Shown: piece after piece, positions 45,439 through 64,000 of the stretch
How positions within the stretch are numbered: position 1 is the stretch's first letter
Layout: every line of letters starts with the position of its first letter
Assembly (NCBI GenBank): GCA_973895155.1
Contig: OZ316892.1
Span: 17,546,001 to 17,610,000, forward strand
DNA from: Marsupella aquatica
Lineage: Eukaryota > Marchantiophyta
Length of the DNA stretch: 64,000 bases
Direction: 5' to 3'
Notes under the pieces: generated by a model
The model's database searches: none
What the model was told of the DNA's origin: nothing
The model's input: the letters and a program-made list of their open reading frames with translations, nothing else
Program-made: the position numbers and the translations under genes

Positions 45439-45809
45439 TTTGAGCTTCCTTAACTATCCTCGAATCCCCATCTTCTTGTTTGACTGATCCTCATTTAGGC
45501 CTCGTGAATCAACCACTCAGAAATCTGTCCTTCGTGTGCCTGTGCGCCTACATTTGCAGACTCCATCGAGCACAAGATAATGCACACTACCACTGTCATA
45601 CTCAAGTCCGCGGCATTTGCCTTTCACGAGAGGAGTGGAGCATGTGTTGACGAGACAGGCAACATTAACCTAAAAACCGTTAATACACCGTATTGAACCA
45701 TTTCAGAAACCATGTTGAGTCAGCAACGTTGGAAGTGGAAGCAGAGAAAGGACAATGTTGAGTCAGCAAGGTTGGGAAGTGGAAGCTGGGATGGACGCAG
45801 GAACTTTAC
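45439..45809. other. Promoter region of the methyltransferase gene
   Basis: Contains an imperfect direct duplication (45712-45789) with units of about 40 bp reading ATGTTGAGTCAGCAA, then GTTGG-AAGTGGAAGC. It ends at the Harbinger insertion site. Confidence 0.5.
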
Positions 45810-46049
45810 AATAAAGATATCCGTAAAGTGCAAAAATGTTGGATGAGTGGAGGGTAGTTAACGTAAACCCAAGATCGGTTCAAAACTAACTCAGGTTAGT
45901 TTAATCACATACAAAGTGACCAGGAGTTGGGTGAGAAACTTTCTTGGTGTGCAACAAGTGGAAAAAACTTTTTCAGTCTGGATTAGGGATTTCTCTCCAA
46001 GATTATAGGCGCTGCTAGCACGTCGAGGGTGAGGATCGATTCGTTAGAA

Positions 46050-48093
46050 ATGGCAGCAGAGAGGGAGCTTCGAAGTCGAATGATAGTGCTTGACACAGGC
46101 ACAATGGAGGCAGTCTCAAGAGCCATGAAGAAGAAGGGTGTGAGCAAGACAAGAGTGAAACAACGATCAGACGAGAGTCGGGAGGTGAGGGGGGTATATC
46201 CTGAAGTGCTCGCACCTTTAGATTGTTCAAGATCGGGAGGGGGGCGGACATTGCAAGCAGAACGCGGGGCAGAACGCCCTGCAGCGCCCGGGGCAGCGGC
46301 CATCAATCTTGAGCTGGCTAGCAAGGTGGCAGCAAGAGCAGAGGAGGGTGACAAGAACAATCCGGGTATGTCCTAATTACAGAAGAACTCTCCTGCTCAG
46401 CAAACGAGGAATGGAAAAGCTATGGTAGGATTTCAGATTTGTTTGTTTCAGCTCCAATGTGGTCAATTGAGAAATAGAGTGAAATGAAGAGAGAGAGACA
46501 TCAGTATCTTTTAGTGGAATCATGAAGTGGATTTCAGATTCAGTTTAGTATCGATCTTTGTCTGCAGATCAGTACCTGTCATCAATCAAGATGATTGCTA
46601 TCAATCTGGACAGTGGGGCAAAAAATCAATTTCCATCAGTATCTGCTTTCGACTGTGCTTGTTTGGATCTATTTGATTCATACTATAGTGAACACAACCC
46701 TTAGCTAATCCTTGATGAAAGCTCTGTGTTCATGAATATAGCATTGTTATGTTAATTTGGCTTTGGTCCTGAATGATTTAGTTGTACTTCGCTTTGGATT
46801 TCTAAGAATTGAAGTGCAACCGAGACCATTTTAATTGAGCACATGTCTGGAAATGCAAGTCTTATTTCAATTGCTATATTCATGTTGGATGTCTCTGTAC
46901 TTGTATTCATTCTGAGTTGTCATCAATTCGATTCAATTTGCTCTTGCTCTATTTTCGCACTTTCTCATTAGGTATGGCCAATTTCGCAGTGGAGACCTTG
47001 GACAACAAGGTGAAGGAGCCTGGATTTGTGAGTCACAACTTTGTTTGCTTGGATACCACAATCCAGCCATCCACACTTGATGCTGAGGTAGAAAATCTAG
47101 TTTCTGGGCATATGATATTTGAAAGCCCCCAGCAAGTCACCTTGTCGGATAGTAGCAGCAGCAATAAGGAAGAGGAAACTCCAATTGAATCCATGGCTGC
47201 TACCTCAGAGAGTGAAAAGTCTGGAAGCGAGTCCTCTGGACAGAGTCTAGAGATGCAGCCCAAGCTAAAACAAAAGAATTGTGAGAAGAGTGAGAAGAGT
47301 GATGGCGAAGGTCATCTACAGAAACAAAAAAAAGCAGAAGGTGAGGAAGGTGGTGGACAATGACCACGTTGGCCCTCTAGTGAGAGCTTATTGGAAACAT
47401 TTTACTGAATTCAGCAAAGGGTGAAAGCAAAAAGTGAAACAACTAGTCCCAGCTAAGGTGTGGGAGAAGATCTATGTTGACTACAAGGCGATATTTCCAA
47501 GATCACCATTTGAGGAAGAGACTCTTAAAGACCATCTAAGGGACAGCCTCAAAGATATGCAGTCAGGAGTGAATAACCCTGAGAACGGGGATGGAGCAAC
47601 TCTGCAAGATGCAAATCTGATGTTTAAGCTAAAGGACACCCCTTCCTGGAAGGCCAGGAACATTTTGAAAGTTAGGGAAGGGGCTATGGCTGGCACAAAC
47701 AGCCCTGCAGTGAGTAATCCAAAGTGTTCTGGATCTGTGGCACCACCCCGACCAGTCACCCCATCCACAAATCCAGGTGATGACACAGTAAAGAAGCCTC
47801 CCACCAAGAAGGACAGCCTGAAGCGAGCAGGAGAGAACCTTGATGAGATGATGGGGATGTTCAAAAGTATTACTTCTGAGAAGGGCCTTGATGAGAAAAC
47901 AAAGCAACAGGAGTCATTGGCTCGTCAAGCCGAATCTGCAGCTCGGAGAAAAGAATCAGAAGAGAGAAGTGCATTTCAAGCCAAGCAAAATGTGTTGGCA
48001 GACATTACATTACTCAAGGAGCAGCGAGCATTGGAGCTGATCAGTGAGGACGAGTTCAAGGAAAAATGCAAAGCTGCTTTTGGACTCTTGTAG
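46050..48093 (+). pseudogene. Harbinger ORF1 (Myb/trihelix-like DNA-binding partner), broken
   Basis: Exon 1 is 46050-46365, starting MAAERELRSRM. A GT-AG intron joins it in phase to 46972 (MANFAVETLDNK). The second exon first encodes a Ser/Glu/Lys-rich acidic stretch. After an A8 run (47326-47333) the homologous frame moves by one base: the original frame stops at a TGA near 47361 while the other continues VRKVVDNDHVGPLVRAYWKH. That frame then meets an in-frame TGA at 47422-47424 before VKQLVPAKVWEKIYVDYKAI and a helical C-terminus ending at 48093. In active elements this protein binds the ends and helps the nuclease enter the nucleus. DNA-binding type is inferred from position and the aromatic-rich helical block. 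Confidence 0.6.
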
Positions 48094-48626
48094 TTATAGT
48101 TTTTGAGGTGGCAAGAGTGATCATGTACTTGACCACTTCTGCCAATATCAGTAGTTCATTGCAAACATCAGTAGTTCGACCAATTTTGTACTCTATGTCA
48201 AGGTCTATGTACTTGGCCAATTTTGATGAAGTAAACTGCATTTTGTGCTTGGAGCAATTTTATTGCATGTAATACAAATGATTCATGAGTGAATATAAAA
48301 CACATCTATGCATTTGAGCTTCCGTGTGTTGTCATGTCTTCCAAGGTCTTCAATTTCTTCATAAAGGCAAATATTTTGACTGTAGTTTTTGGAACTAGAG
48401 TAATGAATCCACAGATTTGCAAAAAATCAGTACTCAGCCATTTGAAAGGCAACTGATAATTTTATTCATGAAGAGTCATGCATATATCCCCTAAAAACAG
48501 ACACAACTTTACATACATGCTTTCAATTTGATAACATCATCAATCTTATCTGAACTGTGCATATGACAGTGCAGGCTATATATAAAATGTTGAGCCCAAG
48601 AGCTCTCTCATGAGCTTCCATGGTTT

Positions 48627-49713
48627 TCAAAAGTCGCCAGCCCATCCCTTGTTCTCTTCTCCTCTGACCCTAGGACCAATTATTTCTACTCGCATGTCCC
48701 TCCTTCGCCTATGCAGGAAATTGGTGAGCAATGCAGCTGCCCTAAATGTGATGGCAAACTTAGGTCTCACAAGATCAAATCTTTTCTGCAACCGCCTCCA
48801 TTTCTGTTTCATACCACCAATTCCCCACTCCACCTTGACTCTGTATCTTGTTGAAGATCTTCACCAGGCTTTCGTCCAATTCCATAGCTCGGATTTCCAC
48901 CTTACTGAAACCTCTCATGACATAATTCTCCATGCTGGTGTATCCCTGATCGCCAAGCAAATACTCATAGTAGTCATCCTGATTTGCAAACAGGGTTCTG
49001 CAATTCTTGTCCACCCAAGAATCCTTCAGAATTGTGACATCATGGAAACTACCAGGATAGCCAGGGTCAACATAGATAAAAAGTCCATTATGATCTACTA
49101 GCACTGTGGAATTAAAGCAATACATCTTTTTCCGCCCCTGATACCATTTACTGTGATAGGGGTCGTCAAAGGGCCTGCGAATTTTGCATAAGGTGCCATC
49201 AACAAATCCTATGCATCCAGGCAAGTTGGTGATGACATTCCCCAACTCCAATCTCTCATCGGCAGTAGGCCATCGGATCTCATTGGCCAAGGCTTGATTT
49301 ACACAAGAAGCTACAAAAATGGCATCAGCACATACTGATGATCTTGCCCAATTCCAATGAGCAGCATCAAAATAAATTGTGTTGTCATGCTTCATGTAAA
49401 AGACGTAGCTAAGCAATCTCTGTTCTGGAGTCAATTTGCTAGGGCGACCTTTCAGCTTATGAGATAATCCAATAGACCTAGCATTCTGTTCTATGGTGGG
49501 ACAAACGATTGCACAAAGCTCTACAAATTCTTCGAGAGTGAAATTTGTGAGGTCCTTGAACAATTGTGGAGTTTGAGAGTATTTAGAGAGCAGGTCATCT
49601 ACTGGCCTTCTTGGGTTCACAGTCACCTAATTCTCCCGAGCAAGCTCAATTGGCTGGAATGTTTCGAGCATTATGAGATAAGCTTGCATAGCCATTGCAA
49701 GCAACAACAGCAT
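48627..49713 (-). pseudogene. Harbinger DDE nuclease (DDE_Tnp_4), broken
   Basis: From a possible ATG at 49713 the frame meets TAG at 49629-49627. It reopens to encode FTLEEFVELCAIVCP, a helix-turn-helix-like KGRPSKLTPEQRLLSYVFYM, and the DDE core: GFVDGTLCKI (first Asp), VDPGYPGSFHDVTIL (second Asp) and LLGDQGY. Near 48840-48860 the frame shifts by one base. The original frame ends at 48775, while the homologous end, VKVEWGIGGMKQKWRRLQKR with the presumed catalytic Glu, lies in the other frame and stops at 48627. With a nonsense codon and a frameshift the copy is inactive. It belongs to the large transposon at 45813-50256. Confidence 0.85.
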
Positions 49714-50259
49714 CAAGGTATCTCCATCATCTTGGCCATCATTCTCTCCTCTCCAGAAATCTTCATTCTCGTTGCCGTGCGCAACTGGAGGATTGTTGCA
49801 TATCAATTATCCCTGGCATCTGCATCTCCATTACTAGGCGCACTGCTCGGAGATCCATAGTTGAAGAAAAAACGGAGAGCTCACCTGCTTCTTGTGGCCA
49901 CCGTCAAAGAGTAGATGAAGGACTGCAGGACGCACGTAGTGGCGAGGGCGCAGATCAATTTGGCACTGATCAATTTGTTGCGATGTCCAGGCCAAGGGCA
50001 GAGGCTGCTGTTGTTGCGATGTCCAGGCCAAGGGTAGAGCTGCACATTGTTGTGCGATGTCGAGGCCAAGGCAGAGCTGCTGAGTACAAGCATGATGGAT
50101 CTATCGTGTGCCAGAATTAACTCAGGTTGATTTACAGTAACTCGTCAAGCTTTACAAAGCAGGACCTACTTTACGACTAATGAAAAATTAGCAGGTCTAA
50201 TCCCGAGTTAGCCTAATTCTTAGACGAAAGTCAGGATATACTTTACGGATATCTTTAAT

Positions 50260-52489
50260 GTCAAGAACTTTACACTTTCAGCATACTCCCTATCCTGACA
50301 GTGTCATGATATTTGTGCTCTAATTCTTGATGGGAAGCCAGGATGGACATTGAAACTTTACAATGTCACAATGTTCCGATCGAGTCTAGGATGGACATAT
50401 GTAGGAACTTTACAATGTCAGAGTATTGTGACAGTATCATGATATCTATATCTATACTGTAATCCTTGATTGACTTTTACCATTCATGACCTAAATGCCA
50501 TAAGTTGTAGTTTTTCTTATGACAGAGAATTTTGATATTTAGACTCTACTTGTAAGTAGACTATAATTATAGATTGACTTTTATCATTTATGACCTACCT
50601 AAAACCATAGGTTGTAGTTTCTCGTAAAACAAAATTCTGATATTGAAACTATACTTGTGAGAAGGGACAGGCATGGGGGGTCTATGTAACCATTACTGGG
50701 CACATGCCTGGAGTACATTCTGGGAATTGTATCAAAGATTTGTATCTTGGGCCCTTCCACTTTACAATGTTGAATTTGGCTGCTGTTATATTTTGTGTTA
50801 AGGAAAGGCACAACAAGCCAACTTTAAAAAAGAAAATTGAGTTTGACCAATGGCCAATTGTATAGGAAGAGTAAAAACGCTTGACCCTATCTCTGGGTCC
50901 CTGTCCGATCCCTGGGTGTTGTCCCATTGTGCCTACGTACCGTACCCTACATAAAATAGCATGCTCCGGAGCAGGATATCTATCCTCTCTTGAATGGGCC
51001 TGCTTTTGGATTTCAAGGCAACAAAAAAGAAGATTGTGACCTGCTATTAGGAAACAACCATAGTAGTGTTCTCCCAATTGTATTCAATACTATTGGTAAA
51101 CTAGACCAATGAAATTCTAGCCAGCTTAGAGGGAGGAGGAGGGGCTGGCTGTCCTGTGGGAGCCAGCTGTGAAGGGTAGCAGAGGTACCACCTTAAAGCA
51201 CTCCTGAATGTTTTCTCTTGTATGTGTGTACAAGGTTACCCCCTGCCAAGCCACTGAACCCCTGGCCTGGAGATTATGAAATTGGAATGAGAAATAGAGT
51301 AAAATGCAAGTGGCAAACAGTGAAGGATGAGACTTTTGCTCTGTAAAACTAAACTGAATGGCTCACAAAGGCACTCAGACTTTATGCTCAAGAATTCATC
51401 CCCACTTGGGGATAATGGCTGTAACCCCCTTGGGCTCAGCGCCCTGTGGGACTACATCCCATTACCCCCTCTTGGGGATAGGCTACCACCACATAAAAGT
51501 GCAAAAAAAAAATTTCCATAAATTTTTGCCATTCAACTTTGGAAGATAAATCCCCGAGGATGTTAGTCTGAGGGGGATTAGATTTCTAGCATTTCGAAGG
51601 GCACAGAAGTTGGAAATTTTGTTTTCATTTTTGTTATATCATTTTCCATGAGTCTGGGATGAGCCAGAATATCTTATTCTCAGTAGGGGATCAGCCATAA
51701 GGTGAGTGGGAGAGGAAGGAGGGGATAAGTATGCTCTCCAAATCCTTGTAGAATACAAAGGAAAACAAGAAATAGGGATTTATGCAACCTTGAATCATGT
51801 GGGCTAAAACCCTAAACCCTAACAATTCTTGTGAAAACCTAATTGTGACACACTCGATAATAAGAGGTGTTCAATGCAAATGTGCCCATGCAATTACGAG
51901 TACATTAGAAAAAATACCCCTGTCTGGGTATTCAATGTGCAATGTCAAAATACCCCCGTCTAGGAATCCAGCGCACACCTAAGAAAGGTGTGTGATCAAG
52001 GAGAATTCGAGCTTATAAATGAGATCCCAGAATTCCACATTTTATGTTGAGATTATCCCTAAACCTGCTCAAATTGCATGTCCAGCATGCTTGGCAAGTG
52101 CATAGGGTCTTTTGTTCAAACCACTTTTCACCCAATCCTTTTTAAGGTATCTTGATTTCTGCAATATGACAGGGCTTTGAGCAACTCCTCTTCCAGAAAA
52201 CTTTATTTGAATCACATACATGGAATGAAATTGTTGGAAGAGCATGATTGAGTTAACATACACATTGCCTACCAAATACATCAAGAGGGAGTTGAGTCAT
52301 GCTTGGCTTACCATTGATGCCACACTCCATAGTTGTCTCTCTTCCATTCCCTTGCTCATGCCAAGGCTCATGCTTTGCTTCTCATTGAAGTCACTCTACA
52401 TCGCCAGTGCAACCTTTTTCCCATTTTTGGCAAAAGCTCACCAGAGTTTTGAGTCACGTTACAGGGCCTGATAGGCACAATCTGATGGC
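50260..52489. other. Intergenic with decayed repeats
   Basis: Holds ACTTTACAATGTC-type repeats (50350-50425), a ~112-bp tandem repeat with GATTGACTTTTA.CATT.ATGACCTA (50463-50660), and dispersed repeat copy 2. A short AAACCCTAAACCCTAAC stretch lies near 51806. No gene recognised. Confidence 0.45.
50885..51015 (+). repeat. Dispersed repeat copy 2
   Basis: Partner of 32985-33110 on the same strand: ATCTCTGGGT, GTTGTCCCATTGTG, CTACATAAAA, GCATGCTCC, GGGCCTGCTTTTGG and TTTCAAGGCAA follow in the same order. Confidence 0.45.
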
Positions 52490-53170
52490 TCTCCTTGCAT
52501 CTAGGGAGATCTAACTGTCAATTTAGAAAATCTAGAAAATTTCAATAGAGAATATCTAGCATCTCCTCCTACACACAAGATAACATTGGCCACCCTTGCA
52601 AATCAAAGAAAAACCTTTTAAATTCCCGTGATATTTGGATGTAAACCTAAGCTAGGTGTAATGTAATACTAATGTACTCAAACATGAAACAGCTAAAGTA
52701 AGGAGTCTCAGTCAATCTTGGCAAAGTCCACATTCTGCCTGCACTTCAAAGACAAGCAAGAGGATGACTTCATTGTCAAGCTTTTGGGAACACAAAGACA
52801 AACAAAACTTGGCTCTAGAGGAAAGAGGCTTGGTCTAAAACTAATGGAGTTGATCATATTTGTAAAAATAAATCTAGGAAGTCTAAGTAGACAATATCCC
52901 TAGCGTCTACTTCTTCACACGAGACAACATTCACCACCCTGGAAAATGTTAACAACCTTAAAAATTACCGAGACATTTACATTTAAAGCTAAGCTAAGTG
53001 TGATGTAAAACAAGTGTACCAAAACATGAAACAGCTACAGTAGGGAGTCTCCAGTCAATCTTGGCAAAGTCCATATTGTTCTCCATATTGTTCTGCATGT
53101 GACAAGCAAGAGGATGACTTCAGTGTGAAGCTTTTTGGGAACACAAAGACGAACAAAGCTTGGGCTCCAA
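52490..53170. repeat. Direct duplication, ~342-bp period
   Basis: Copy 1 (about 52500-52830) and copy 2 (about 52870-53170) share AACATGAAACAGCTA, CAATCTTGGCAAAGTCCA, GACAAGCAAGAGGATGACTT and GGGAACACAAAGAC. Copy 2 has a small extra duplication (TCCATATTGTTC repeated). No protein family recognised in either copy. Confidence 0.75.
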
Positions 53171-53600
53171 TTTTCAAGCCGAGTTCAAATTTACGTACTC
53201 CAATTGGTAGGAAAAAACGCGTAGTGCTCAGCGGAATATAGAGCTTCATACTCTCGGAATTCTCAAAGCTCTTGGTGCGTGGTCGTTCTAAGGCTTGTAA
53301 GGTTATTCTCTACAAGCAGATCTGGACTTCGGCTTTGAGGAGGGGGACACATTATTTTGGCGTTGAAGACTGAAGCCACTGCTCGCGCGACAGGAGTGAT
53401 TTCATGGTTTCGAAGGAACAGGAAACAGAAAGTACATAATTCAGAGGCGCGGTAGAAAGAGAATTGGAGAAAGACCTGAATATTTCGAGGCCGGTTTTCG
53501 CAATCAGGAGAGAAGAGAAGGATATTATTTAACCCTGTGAGGATACGGCAGACAGACATTTCCTGGCAGGTTTGCAGAATAGCGTCGGAACGCACGGAGA
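53171..53600. promoter_or_regulatory. Presumed promoter and 5' UTR of NSF
   Basis: The interval directly precedes the first ATG of the NSF gene model and contains no other supported gene. A minus-strand frame (53263-53595) shows no motif. No TATA box was confirmed. Confidence 0.4.
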
Positions 53601-62275
<8,675 letters not shown>

Positions 62276-64000
62276 AACTTCTGGTAGATAGCCAAAATTT
62301 CAAGCAACATTTGTCATTCTACATCGGTGTACCAATAGGATAGGAAGAGCTGCGCCAGGGCTGGTAAAGCAATTAGCCTAAGCGCATCCCTAGCGATTTG
62401 CGCCTTTGCTTATTTCACCCGAACAGTCTCGTTCCCTCAGCGTTGAAATGGGCGATTGATGATTCGCATTATGATTCGCAATTTATTTGGGGAATTTTTT
62501 TAATAGTTTGTCCGTGAGGTGGTGCACGTTTAATCCGGTAAATGCATTAGTAACCGTAGTTTGGCGTGGTAGCCATTTTGTTTTGGCTGTCGCAAAGGTT
62601 AGTTGTTGCAAGCTGAGTAGATTCGTGACCCAGGGTTTGCTACTTGATTAGGAACCCAGCCTCCTTTTCTCCTGTTCTCATCGGACTAATTTTTCACACA
62701 CCTCTCACTGTTCAGTCTTCTGGCAGCAGTCCATGAAAGAAATGCTCTTAAGGCATTAAATACAAGACTGACCCATTTAGTGAAATTGCAAGCCATTTTT
62801 CCTAAGGAAACAAAATTGGACTGAGGTAACCATGGATGGATGTCGTGGCTCTTGAGTTATTCCTAAGCAAAAGGCATTGATCGTCCAAAAATTTAGAGAA
62901 ACCTTAGCTCCTCCTCTACACTCACCCAACTTTCTTGCAAGAGCTATTTCAATGCCCTCCAGCCAACACGATTGAATCAGTCTTGCAGCTAAAGAAGGGT
63001 CAGAAATTTGTTCAAGTGGAATGTTGCAGTCACCACTCTTGCATTTTGCAAACTTTGGACTGTCCGAATTTTGTGCCCAGTTTTAATTCGACTTAGCTCA
63101 CAAATGTTGAAACCTGATATTTAACTATTTGCAGCCATATACCATTTATCTAACACTAACCATTGGCCTGTGTGTTGCACAGTTGTAGTCGTGAAAGTGT
63201 CTTCATTGTGTTCATATTGTCATAAGATGGACAAATGATACCAAAGCAGGGATTTTAAACAAACTTGAGAAGAGAATGGATGCGCAAGTTTAGTGGGTGC
63301 AAATTAGCAAAACAATGTGTTCACAGTGGAATATAGTTGGCATGGAAGTTTGGTCGCAAAGGAGTTGAAATTGAAAGACTAGAAGAAATCCCACTGAGTA
63401 CATGTTGTTTTCCAAGGGATGCAAAAGTTCATCATGTGTGAGGGAACCACAAAGGCAGTCATAAACCAAGTAATGCAAAAAGGGTCATAAGTTGAAGAGC
63501 TTAAACCACATGCAACTTTTCTTCATGTTCAATAAAGAACTTCATCATATAAAACATTTTGCATCAATCTTGTTTGACCCTCTTGAACATCCAAAATTAA
63601 AACTTGAACAGTTGTAGCAGATATTGCTCCTGAAAATACAACCTACAATTGTCCATGACTAAAAGTAGACTTTGAGAGTTGCAACCTTACAAGTTCTAAA
63701 CCATGACCTTGCACCTTGTTCGTACTAGTTGCACATGTCACTCTAAGGCATGGGAAGCACTCCACTCCAAACATGTGAAGAAATGTGCATTCTAATGGCC
63801 TACATCATATTCTGTTCACTGCCCGCATAGTCAAAGGGAAAATATACATCTTACCCACCTCACTTGCACGCGCATCTCATCTTGTACTGCAGCTTGAAGG
63901 CCATGATATTGTTCCTTGCAAAGCATCTTGTGGTTATTACACATTCAGGTTAGACACCTCCTGAAACTGAGGTTTGAGAGGAATGGGTCCTCAATTTGAG
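62276..64000. other. NSF 3' region and downstream intergenic DNA
   Basis: After the NSF stop codon comes presumed 3' UTR, then AT-rich DNA with no recognisable gene, RNA or repeat. Confidence 0.5.

Larger units (their letters stand above)
45813..50256. mobile_element. PIF/Harbinger-like DNA transposon, complete ends, decayed genes (4444 bp)
   Basis: Perfect 17-bp terminal inverted repeats AAAGATATCCGTAAAGT lie at 45813-45829 and, inverted, at 50240-50256. The flanks carry a 3-bp duplication AAT (45810-45812 and 50257-50259). Sequences resembling the uninterrupted site, ACTTTACAATGTC, recur just downstream (about 50355 and 50405), supporting this junction. Subterminal AACTCAGGTT motifs occur at both ends. 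Inside are the two genes expected of the superfamily: a plus-strand ORF1 protein (46050-48093) and a minus-strand DDE nuclease (48627-49713). Both carry inactivating lesions, so the copy cannot move by itself. Confidence 0.85.

Noticed and set aside
49695-50120. 141-codon plus-strand frame at the right end of the Harbinger element
   Set aside because: It is opposite the nuclease 5' region and terminal DNA, built from a repeated GCGATGTCCAGGCCAAGG motif, and shows no protein family.
51806-51822. AAACCCTAAACCCTAAC as an interstitial telomere
   Set aside because: Only about two units are present. Such short matches, including the telo-box in 35376-35390, are common in plant DNA.

Overview
This window is nuclear DNA of a land plant. 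It has spliceosomal introns of about 100-800 bp, a nuclear-type tRNA-Leu, plant-type organelle-targeted enzymes (tyrosyl-tRNA synthetase, FtsH3/10 m-AAA protease), a HIR/SPFH protein, NSF, and plant transposons (PIF/Harbinger, Copia-like solo LTRs). Low gene density and a SERAC1-like hydrolase pair would fit a bryophyte or other non-flowering plant. That is an inference; the species cannot be read from the sequence. All exon models were built by reading splice sites and checking that the frame stays open.

Layout. 1-1338 (-): organellar TyrRS, running off the left edge. 1683-1766 (+): tRNA-Leu(UAA). 2094-2492: PIF/Harbinger-type MITE. 3961-7226 (-): six-exon NIF/FCP1-like HAD protein with an Arg/Asp/Ser-rich tail and a recent in-frame duplication. 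7.3-15.6 kb: repeat-rich, with a satellite array, a 344-bp solo LTR, a polypurine tract and an LTR fragment. 15697-20541 (+): eight-exon mitochondrial FtsH3/10 protease. 22329-23192 (+): uninterrupted HIR gene. 23.2-29.8 kb: mostly non-coding, with a foldback-like repeat element. 29828-30406 (-): SET-like ORF broken by one amber codon. 31741-32058 (-): small mL59-like mitoribosomal protein. 34618-37001 (+): membrane-anchored SERAC1-like alpha/beta hydrolase, followed by a frameshifted tandem copy (37090-38465) in which the nucleophile Ser is Cys. 38.5-43.2 kb: simple arrays and a second 344-bp solo LTR. 43750-45438 (-): METTL21-like methyltransferase. 45813-50256: complete but decayed Harbinger element with 17-bp TIRs, inserted about 375 bp upstream of that gene. 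50.3-53.6 kb: repeats. 53601-62275 (+): 22-exon NSF gene containing what looks like a U12-type AT-AC intron.

There is no operon or cluster logic. Most intact genes are single-copy housekeeping genes for organelle translation and proteostasis, membrane fusion and protein modification, separated by decayed transposons and tandem arrays. The most interesting signals are the AT-AC intron in NSF, the Ser-to-Cys frameshifted hydrolase duplicate, the amber-interrupted SET-like frame, the fully delimited Harbinger element, and two same-length solo LTRs with intact target-site duplications.
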